Positions 34,687 to 40,808 of a stretch of 40,808 nt of DNA are shown here, piece by piece. The translations under genes were made by a program, and so were the position numbers. Where the stretch lies: NCBI GenBank assembly GCA_026225215.1, contig JAMFSI010000101.1, positions 1 to 40,808 on the forward strand, written 5' to 3'. How positions within the stretch are numbered: the stretch's first letter is position 1; every line of letters starts with the position of its first letter. The notes beneath the pieces are model-generated. The model worked only from the letters and a program-made list of their open reading frames with translations. It had not been told where the DNA came from and searched no databases. This DNA comes from Sphingomonas palustris (GTDB taxonomy: Bacteria > Pseudomonadota > Alphaproteobacteria > Sphingomonadales > Sphingomonadaceae).

Positions 34687-36477
34687 ATGGCTGCCGCACC
34701 GATCCTGTCCTGGGAAGGGCTTGGCCTGATCCAGGGATCAGGCTGGCTGTTCCGCGATCTCGACCTGAGCATCGGCGCGAACGACCGGCTGGCGCTGATC
34801 GGGCGCAATGGCGCGGGCAAATCGACGCTGCTGCGATTGATTTCGGGACAGACCGAGGCTGACGCCGGCATCCGCGCGGTCCGCCCCGGCACTAAAATCG
34901 TCACGCTGGAGCAGGACCCGTTCTTCACCGGCTACGATACGCTGATGGATTTCGCGCTGCATGGTGACGATGCGCCGCCGCGCTATGAAGTCGAATCGAT
35001 CGCCGGCCAGCTCGGCATCGACATGAACCGCCCGGCTGACAGCGCCAGCGGCGGGGAACGCCGCCGCGCCGCGCTTGCCCGCGCGCTCGCTTCCGAGCCC
35101 GACCTGCTGTTGCTCGACGAGCCGACCAATCACCTCGACCTCGCCGCGATCGAATGGCTGGAAAGCTGGCTGCAGCGCTATAACGGCGCCTTCGTCGTGA
35201 TCAGTCACGACCGCACCTTTCTGACCCGGCTGACCAAGGCGACGCTGTGGATCGAGCGCGGCTCGATCCGGCGCAAGGACATCGGTTTCGGCGGCTATGA
35301 CGCCTGGACCGAACAAGTCTACGCCGAGGAAGCGCGCGCCGCCGACAAGCTCGACGCCAAGCTCAAGATCGAAGCGCATTGGCTCGAGCGCGGCGTCACC
35401 GCGCGGCGCAAGCGCAACCAGGGCCGGCTGGAAAAGCTATGGGAAATGCGCGCCCAACGCGCCGCGATGCTGGCCCCCGCCGGCACCGCCAAGCTGGCCC
35501 TGGCCAGCGATGACGTCAAAACCAAGGCGGTGATCGTCGCCGACAAGGTCTGCAAGAGCTTCGGTGAGGGCGATCAGCGGCGCCCGATCATCAAGGACTT
35601 CACCTTGCGGATCACGCGCGGCGACCGCATCGGGCTGGTTGGCTCCAATGGCGCGGGCAAAACCACGTTGCTCAAGCTGCTGACCGGTGAAATGGCGCCG
35701 GATACGGGTAGCGTGACGCTGGCCAATTCGCTGGAGGCGGTCAATATCGACCAGCAGCGCAGCCTGATGAGCCCTGAAAAGCGGGTCCGCGACGTGTTGG
35801 CCGAGGGCGGCGACTGGATCGACGTGCGCGGGGTGCGCAAACACATTCACGGCTATCTCAAGGACTTCATGTTCGACCCCGGATTAGTCGAGGCGCGCGT
35901 CGGCACGCTCTCCGGGGGCGAACGCTCGCGGCTGCTGCTGGCCCGCGAGTTCGCCCGATTTTCCAACCTGCTGGTGCTGGACGAGCCGACTAACGATCTC
36001 GACCTGGAAACGCTCGATCTGCTCCAGGAAGTGATCTCGGATTACGACGGCACCGTGCTGATCGTCAGCCACGATCGCGATTTCCTCGACCGGACGGTGA
36101 CGGTGACACTGGGGCTCGACGGGTCAGGCAAGGTCGATATCGTCGCCGGCGGCTATGCCGATTGGCAAAAGCAGCGCCAAAAGCGCAGCTTTGCACCGAC
36201 GCCCGCGAAGACTGCCGCAGCCGCGCCCCCGCCCTTACCGCCCCGCAAAGCAAAGCTGAGCTATAAGGATCAGCGCGATTATGAACTGCTGCCCGAAAGG
36301 ATCGAGGCGCTGGACGCTGCGATTGCCCGCGATGAGGCAGCGCTGGCCGATCCTGCGCTCTACACCAGTGCCCCTGCGAAATTCGCCGCACTGACCGCCG
36401 CCATCGACAAGGCCCGTGCCGACAAGGAAGCTGCGGAACTGCGCTGGCTGGAACTCGCCGAACTGGTCGAAGGCTGA
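34687..36477 (+). CDS. ABC-F family ATPase (Uup-like)
   Basis: This is a 596-residue soluble twin-ATPase ABC-F protein. NBD1 has Walker A GRNGAGKST (Lys45), signature SGGERRRAALARAL and Walker B LLLLDEPTNHLDL. An interdomain linker (ARRKRNQGRLEKLWEMRAQR) follows. NBD2 has GSNGAGKTT, LSGGERSRLLLARE and LLVLDEPTNDLDL. The C-terminal Ala/Pro linker and coiled coil (LSYKDQRDYELLPERIEALD) are typical of Uup. ABC-F proteins act on the ribosome or on nucleic acids rather than as transporters; there is no membrane domain here. The start is ATG 34687, with AGAGG six bases upstream. Confidence 0.93.
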   Translation: MAAAPILSWEGLGLIQGSGWLFRDLDLSIGANDRLALIGRNGAGKSTLLRLISGQTEADAGIRAVRPGTKIVTLEQDPFFTGYDTLMDFALHGDDAPPRYEVESIAGQLGIDMNRPADSASGGERRRAALARALASEPDLLLLDEPTNHLDLAAIEWLESWLQRYNGAFVVISHDRTFLTRLTKATLWIERGSIRRKDIGFGGYDAWTEQVYAEEARAADKLDAKLKIEAHWLERGVTARRKRNQGRLEKLWEMRAQRAAMLAPAGTAKLALASDDVKTKAVIVADKVCKSFGEGDQRRPIIKDFTLRITRGDRIGLVGSNGAGKTTLLKLLTGEMAPDTGSVTLANSLEAVNIDQQRSLMSPEKRVRDVLAEGGDWIDVRGVRKHIHGYLKDFMFDPGLVEARVGTLSGGERSRLLLAREFARFSNLLVLDEPTNDLDLETLDLLQEVISDYDGTVLIVSHDRDFLDRTVTVTLGLDGSGKVDIVAGGYADWQKQRQKRSFAPTPAKTAAAAPPPLPPRKAKLSYKDQRDYELLPERIEALDAAIARDEAALADPALYTSAPAKFAALTAAIDKARADKEAAELRWLELAELVEG

Positions 36478-36519
36478 GCGCGTGGTTGAACGACAACGCA
36501 ACGGCGGCGTCCATCCTCT

Positions 36520-36623
36520 CGTCGCCCCGGGCTTGACCCGGGGTCGGGCTGGGTTGGCGCGAGTGCGGCGAGTCAATTGCTCCAACACTAGAAGCCTAAC
36601 CCCGGGTCAAGCCCGGGGTGACG
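36520..36623. repeat. Inverted repeat with 25-base CCCCGGGCTTGACCCGGGG arms
   Basis: Arms at 36520-36544 and 36599-36623 are reverse complements with one G-T mismatch, around a 54-base spacer. Each arm is itself partly palindromic. It fills most of the 165-base gap between the ABC-F and glycosyltransferase genes. This motif is a familiar dispersed REP-like sequence in several alphaproteobacteria (recalled, not searched). Confidence 0.85.
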
Positions 36624-36642
36624 AATGTGAGAGTGTGCGGTG

Positions 36643-37824
36643 ATGCGCGTTCTCTCGCTCAGCACGCTATTTCCCAGCCCGGCTCGTCCCGCCTTCGGCA
36701 AATTCGTCGCCAATCAGGCGCAGGCCGTGGCCGCGCGCGGCGACGTCGAACTGGTCATGATCAATCCGATCGGGCTGCCACCCTGGCCGTTGACCACGCG
36801 CGAGCCCTATCGCTCGCTCGCGGCATGCCCGAAGACGTCCACGCTCGGGCCCATCCCAATCCATCATCCCCGCTTTCCGCTGATTCCGCTGATCGGCGGC
36901 GATAGCAATCCGGGCCGTATCGTCCGCGCCGTGCTACCCTTGGTGCGGCGGCTGCATCGCGAGCGGCCCTTCGACCTGATCGACGCGCAATTCTTCTTTC
37001 CCGATGGCCCCGCCGTCCAGCGGATCGCACAAGCGCTGGGCTTGCCCTACACGATCAAGGCGCGCGGCTCGGATATCCATTATTGGGGCGAACGGCCCAA
37101 CGCACGCGTGCAAATGCTCTCGGCGGCGCGCGGCGCGCCGGGAATGCTGGCGGTGTCTGGGGCGCTGCGCGGCGACATGATCGCGCTCGGCTTTCCGGCT
37201 GAGGCGATCCGCGTCCATTACACCGGGCTCGATCATGCCCGTTTCCGCGTCACCCCACGCGCCGAGGCCAAAGCCCGATTGCCTGAAATGCTGGGATTGT
37301 CCGACGACGGGCCGCTACTCGTCTGCCCCGGCGCGCTGATCCCGATCAAGGGGCAGAAGCTGGCAATCCAGGCGTTGGTCCACATTCCCGGCGCGCATCT
37401 CGCACTCGCCGGCGCCGGCAGCGATGAAGCCCTCCGGCAGCAGGCGGACGAGCTTGGTCTCGCGTCGCGAGTGCATTTTCTCGGGCAGGTCTCGCATGAC
37501 ACCTTGCCGATCCTGCTCTCCGCCGCTGATGCCGTGGTGCTGCCCTCGGAACGGGAAGGCCTGGCCAATGCCTGGATCGAAGCGCTCGCCTGCGGTGCAC
37601 CGCTGGTGATCCCGGATGTCGGCGGTGCGCGCGAAGTCGTGCGTCAACCCGAGGCCGGGCGCCTGGCTGCGCGCGAGCCGGAGGCGATCGCGGCGGCGGT
37701 GAACGAATTGCTCGCGGCCCCGCCGGATCAGAACGAAGTGAGCCAACAGGCCGCATGTTTCAGTTGGGAGGCAAATGCCGCTGCTCTCGTTGGCTTCTGG
37801 CGAGAGAAAGTTTCGGGTAGCTAA
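36643..37824 (+). CDS. Glycosyltransferase family 4 protein
   Basis: This 393-residue protein has the GT-B fold. The N-domain starts MRVLSLSTLFPSPARPAFGKF and contains ARGSDIHYWG. The C-domain has LVCPGALIPIKGQKLAIQAL and the GT4 EX7E motif with E305 and E313 (SEREGLANAWIEALACG). It probably transfers a sugar from a nucleotide donor in envelope or exopolysaccharide synthesis; no polysaccharide cluster surrounds it, so donor and acceptor are unknown. ATG 36643 is preferred over the adjacent GTG 36640. Confidence 0.92.
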   Translation: MRVLSLSTLFPSPARPAFGKFVANQAQAVAARGDVELVMINPIGLPPWPLTTREPYRSLAACPKTSTLGPIPIHHPRFPLIPLIGGDSNPGRIVRAVLPLVRRLHRERPFDLIDAQFFFPDGPAVQRIAQALGLPYTIKARGSDIHYWGERPNARVQMLSAARGAPGMLAVSGALRGDMIALGFPAEAIRVHYTGLDHARFRVTPRAEAKARLPEMLGLSDDGPLLVCPGALIPIKGQKLAIQALVHIPGAHLALAGAGSDEALRQQADELGLASRVHFLGQVSHDTLPILLSAADAVVLPSEREGLANAWIEALACGAPLVIPDVGGAREVVRQPEAGRLAAREPEAIAAAVNELLAAPPDQNEVSQQAACFSWEANAAALVGFWREKVSGS

Positions 37825-37844
37825 TCAAGGCCCAAGCACCCTCC

Positions 37845-37933
37845 CCCGTTCGTCCTGAGCTTGTCGAAGGACTGTCCTCCTTTCGGAGACCCGAAGAACA
37901 AGGCAGTGCTTCGACAAGCTCAGCACGGACGGG
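37845..37933. repeat. GAGCTTGTCGAAG paired inverted repeat, copy d
   Basis: CCTGAGCTTGTCGAAGGACTG and CAGTGCTTCGACAAGCTCAG form the arms, bounded by CCCGTTCG and GGACGGG, with CTTTCGGAGACCCGAAG at the tip. It lies between the converging glycosyltransferase and secF genes. Confidence 0.88.
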
Positions 37934-37985
37934 TAGTGGAAGTGCGAGCTGAACCTGCTCGCACTGAGTTTACCCCAATCAAACC

Positions 37986-38963
37986 TTACTTCCGCTCGCG
38001 CGCCAGCCGTTCCTGCTGGTCGAGCTTGCCTTCCACCGGCACGAAGCTCTTTGACGTCACCTTCAGCCAGATCAGCAGCGGCGCGGCCATATAGATCGAG
38101 CTGTAGCTACCCACGAAAATGCCCATGGTGATCGCCGCGGTAAAACCGAAGATCACCCGCGGCCCCAGCAGCAGCAGCGCCAGCAGCGTGATCAGCATCA
38201 TCGCCGAAGTCATCACCGTGCGCGACAGGGTTTCGTTCACGGATAAATCGAGCAATTCGGGCATCGGCATGCGGCGGAATTTCTTCAAATTCTCGCGAAT
38301 CCGGTCATAGACGACGATGGTATCGTTCAACGAATAGCCAATGATGGTGAGCACGGCGGCGACGATATTGAGATCGAACTCCATCTGCGTGACCGCGAAC
38401 ATGCCCAGCGTTAGCGAAACGTCATGGACCAGGCTGAGCAGCGCGCCGGCGCCGAATTGCCATTCGAAACGATACCAGATGTAGATCGAGATCGCGATCG
38501 CGGCAAAGCCCAGCGCCTCGGCAGCACTTTCGCCCAGCTCCTTGGAGACTTTGCCCGAAACGAGATCGATGCCATCGAGCCGCGCATCACTGTGCGCCGC
38601 GCTGATCTTGGCAACGATCGCCTTCGACATTGCCGTCGCAAGCGCGGGATTATGCGCTGCGCCCGGCGGCAATTGCATACGGATCGAGACCGCGTTGGGT
38701 GCGCCGAAGGTCTGGACGATCGGATCGCCATAGCCCAGCGACTCTACCTCGCCGCGCAAGGCCGCCACCGGCGCCGCCGCGCTATGGGTGAAGGTGACGC
38801 GGATCATCTGGCCGCCGACGAAATCGACGCCGAGATTAAGCCCGTTGACCGCGATCATCACCCAGGAGGCGATCACCAGCAATCCGCTGAGCGCGAAGAA
38901 CGGCAGCCGCCATTTCAGGAAATGGATGTTGGTGTTTTCGGGCACCATTTTGAGCAAACGCAT
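37986..38963 (-). CDS. secF: Protein translocase subunit SecF
   Basis: SecF is a 325-residue inner-membrane partner of SecD that uses the proton gradient to pull exported proteins out of SecYEG. TM1 is ALSGLLVIASWVMIAVNGLN followed by GVDFVGGQMIRV (the conserved DFxGG motif). A periplasmic domain and five further TMs follow, with TIIGYSLNDTIVVYDRIREN between TM4 and TM5. The length is normal. The start is ATG 38963, with AGGA eight bases upstream, and the gene follows secD by ten bases. Confidence 0.96.
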   Translation of the reverse strand: MRLLKMVPENTNIHFLKWRLPFFALSGLLVIASWVMIAVNGLNLGVDFVGGQMIRVTFTHSAAAPVAALRGEVESLGYGDPIVQTFGAPNAVSIRMQLPPGAAHNPALATAMSKAIVAKISAAHSDARLDGIDLVSGKVSKELGESAAEALGFAAIAISIYIWYRFEWQFGAGALLSLVHDVSLTLGMFAVTQMEFDLNIVAAVLTIIGYSLNDTIVVYDRIRENLKKFRRMPMPELLDLSVNETLSRTVMTSAMMLITLLALLLLGPRVIFGFTAAITMGIFVGSYSSIYMAAPLLIWLKVTSKSFVPVEGKLDQQERLARERK

Positions 38964-38973
38964 CGCGCGAATC

Positions 38974-40581
38974 CTAAATATTGATGTCGGCGGGCCGGGT
39001 GCGGTGCAGCCAGCCGGCCACCCACATCCGCGTCAGAAATACCGCAGTGAACACCGAAGTGCCGATGCCGATGATCAGCACGATCGCGAAGCCGCGCACC
39101 GGGCCCGAGCCGAATTTGGCCATCAGCAGCGCGGCGATGATATTGGTGATATTGGCGTCGAAGATGGCGCGGCTCGCCTCTTTATAGCCCATCTCCACCG
39201 CCTGGAACACGCGGCGACCGCGTTTGCGTTCTTCGCGGATGCGCTCGTTGATCAGCACGTTGGCATCCACCGCTGCGCCGATCGTCAGCACGAAGCCGGC
39301 AATGCCGGGCAGTGTCAGCGTGGTGTTGATGATCGCCATCACCCCCAGGATCATCAGCACGTTGATCATCAGCGCCAGATCGGCATAGATCCCGAACCGG
39401 CCATACGTCAGCACGATCACCACCATCACCAGCAGCGTGCCGACGATCATCGCGATCACGCCCTTGTGAATCGAATCGGCGCCAAGATCGGGACCGACGG
39501 TGCGCTCCTCGATCACCTTGAGATCGACCGGCAACGCGCCCGAGCGCAGCGCAATCGCCAGTTGATTGGCCGAATCGACGGTAAAACCTCCGGAAATCTG
39601 CGCGCTACCGCCCATGATCGGCTCGTTGATATTAGGCGCGGAGAGCACTTTGCCGTCGAGGATGATGGCAAAGGGATGGCCGACGTTCTCAGTCGTCAAT
39701 TTGGCGAATTTCGCACCACCGGCGGAGTCGAAGGTGATCGAGACGATCGGGCTGTTGTTGCGCTGATCATAGCCCTGGCTGGCATCGGTGAGTTGATCGC
39801 CCTTGATCCCGCCCAGCCGCTTGACCGCGAGGAAACCGGCCTCGGCGCCATGCGCACCCGGTGCATAAGGCACCAGATCGTCGCCCGGCGGCCTGATCCC
39901 CTTGGCGACATCGCTGGGCAGCGCGGAGAGATCGACCAGCTTGAATTCGAGCTTGGCGGTCTGGCCGAGCAGGTTCTTGAGCGCGGTCGGGTCCTTGAGC
40001 CCCGGCACCTGGACGACGATGCGATCGTCGCCCTCGCGAATGATCGTCGGCTCGCGCGTGCCCAATGCGTCGATACGCTTGCGCACCACTTCTGTGGCGG
40101 TATCCATCGCCTTGGTGACGGCCTGATCGATGCCTTCCTTGGTCGGGGTCAGCACCAAGCGGGTGCTATCGACGACCTTTATGTCCCAATCGCGCTTGCC
40201 GGTCAGCCCGGCGCCACTGGTCAGCGGCAGGATCAATTCGCGCGCGGCATCGACCTCGCCCGGATTGTCGACCATGAAGCTGAGCGAGCCGTCCTTGTTG
40301 GAAATGTCGCCGACCTTGACCGTGGCGTTCGCCTGCGAAAGCTTGGCGCGAACGCTTTCCTCCATCGCCTCGAGCCGCTGCGAGACCACCTGGTCGGGAT
40401 TGGCCTCGAGCAGCAGATGACTGCCGCCGGCCAGATCGAGCCCGAGGTTGACGCGCGGCTGGGGCAGTACCGCCGGCCATTGCAGATCGGCCACGGAAAA
40501 GATCGAAGGCAGCGCCGCGGCACAACACACCAGCGCGATGGCCCAGAACCAGAGCTGTTTCCAGCGAGGAAAATCAAGCAT
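38974..40581 (-). CDS. secD: Protein translocase subunit SecD
   Basis: This is the 535-residue SecD. TM1 is near the N-terminus, then RVNLGLDLAGGSHLLLEAN (the D1 motif). A large periplasmic P1 region includes VVRKRIDALGTREPTI and DRIVVQVPGLKDP, and the head ends at QLAIALRSGALPVDL. Five TMs follow, with GAAVDANVLINERIREE, the counterpart of the RND proton-relay region. It is co-transcribed with yajC (about 50 bases upstream) and secF, the common order in alphaproteobacteria. Confidence 0.97.
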   Translation of the reverse strand: MLDFPRWKQLWFWAIALVCCAAALPSIFSVADLQWPAVLPQPRVNLGLDLAGGSHLLLEANPDQVVSQRLEAMEESVRAKLSQANATVKVGDISNKDGSLSFMVDNPGEVDAARELILPLTSGAGLTGKRDWDIKVVDSTRLVLTPTKEGIDQAVTKAMDTATEVVRKRIDALGTREPTIIREGDDRIVVQVPGLKDPTALKNLLGQTAKLEFKLVDLSALPSDVAKGIRPPGDDLVPYAPGAHGAEAGFLAVKRLGGIKGDQLTDASQGYDQRNNSPIVSITFDSAGGAKFAKLTTENVGHPFAIILDGKVLSAPNINEPIMGGSAQISGGFTVDSANQLAIALRSGALPVDLKVIEERTVGPDLGADSIHKGVIAMIVGTLLVMVVIVLTYGRFGIYADLALMINVLMILGVMAIINTTLTLPGIAGFVLTIGAAVDANVLINERIREERKRGRRVFQAVEMGYKEASRAIFDANITNIIAALLMAKFGSGPVRGFAIVLIIGIGTSVFTAVFLTRMWVAGWLHRTRPADINI

Positions 40582-40631
40582 TTGTCTAAAGACTTCAGGT
40601 TAAAACGACGGCGAGGTGGACATGCGGGCGA

Positions 40632-40808
40632 TCAATCGTTCGCCGCCGGGGTGCCGCCTGGGGGAATGACATCGGCGATGGTGGATTTCAGCGCCTTGAC
40701 CTTGATGTTGGGGGCGAGTTCGATATCGACATAGGTATCGTCGAGCCGCGTTACCTTACCGATCAAGCCGCCACCGGTCAGCACCTGATCGCCCTTTTTC
40801 AGGCCACT
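40632..40808 (-). CDS. yajC: Preprotein translocase subunit YajC, C-terminal part
   Basis: The last 58 codons are present, and the N-terminus with its membrane anchor lies beyond the window. The translation reads SGLKKGDQVLTGGGLIGKV, then TRLDDTYVDIELAPNIKV, then a short variable tail, which is the cytoplasmic domain of YajC. It ends about 50 bases before the secD start and is part of the yajC-secD-secF operon. Confidence 0.92.
   Translation of the reverse strand, partial: SGLKKGDQVLTGGGLIGKVTRLDDTYVDIELAPNIKVKALKSTIADVIPPGGTPAAND

Overview
The window is GC-rich, densely packed chromosomal DNA from an alphaproteobacterium, most likely a Sphingomonas-like member of the Sphingomonadaceae. This rests on the core genes (SciP and TrcR cell-cycle regulators, DUF1192, a magnesium-type HemB, a PepSY-plus-two-component cluster) and on dispersed palindromic repeats that I associate with sphingomonads. 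The placement is inference from recognised protein families; no search was run. I see no rRNA or tRNA gene, CRISPR array, transposase or prophage.

Layout: 1-4735 (minus) holds an RND efflux adaptor and permease followed by the start of a DUF445 membrane protein. 5038-5708 (minus) holds the CtrA inhibitor sciP, overlapped by an unrecognised small gene. 5939-8734 holds mnmA, a small cysteine-containing membrane protein and a serine-hydrolase lipoprotein. 8750-10374 (minus) holds pdxH and a CDF metal exporter. 10520-15130 (plus) runs dnaJ-like, yihY, fabI, hemB and a gamma-carbonic anhydrase. 15438-18153 (minus) holds clpA and a DUF1192 gene. 18264-20770 (plus) holds a quinone oxidoreductase, a GST and trcR. 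20891-23169 holds a VOC protein and an acyl-CoA ligase. 23494-27808 (minus) holds a GDT1-type transporter, hrpB and a polyprenyl diphosphate synthase, with a chorismate mutase diverging at 27884. 28251-34437 (minus) reads as a PepSY protein, response regulator and histidine kinase, followed by a large exported-looking TPR-CHAT protein. 34687-37824 (plus) holds an ABC-F ATPase and a glycosyltransferase. 37986-40808 (minus) is the end of yajC followed by secD and secF.

Most genes are housekeeping: tRNA thiolation, fatty acid, haem, PLP, quinone and aromatic synthesis, protein export and proteolysis. Two conserved alphaproteobacterial cell-cycle regulators (sciP, trcR) lie about 15 kb apart. The least ordinary protein is the TPR-CHAT protein at 28251-31751, with twelve exact 42-residue repeats and an intact His/Cys caspase-like pair, next to a PhoPQ-like system.

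The intergenic DNA is unusually structured. Three regions (13349-13532, 15133-15437, 20803-21414) share one architecture: outer stem, conserved hairpin, variable-sequence stem, cargo, second conserved hairpin and closing outer stem. The stems differ in sequence between copies but stay complementary, and one copy encloses a VOC gene. There are also four copies of a ~90-bp paired inverted repeat, a 156-bp near-perfect palindrome with a possible 7-bp target duplication and a smaller relative elsewhere, three copies of a short CCGAAAC hairpin, a 25-bp-arm inverted repeat, and a two-hairpin repeat in the leader of the CHAT gene.
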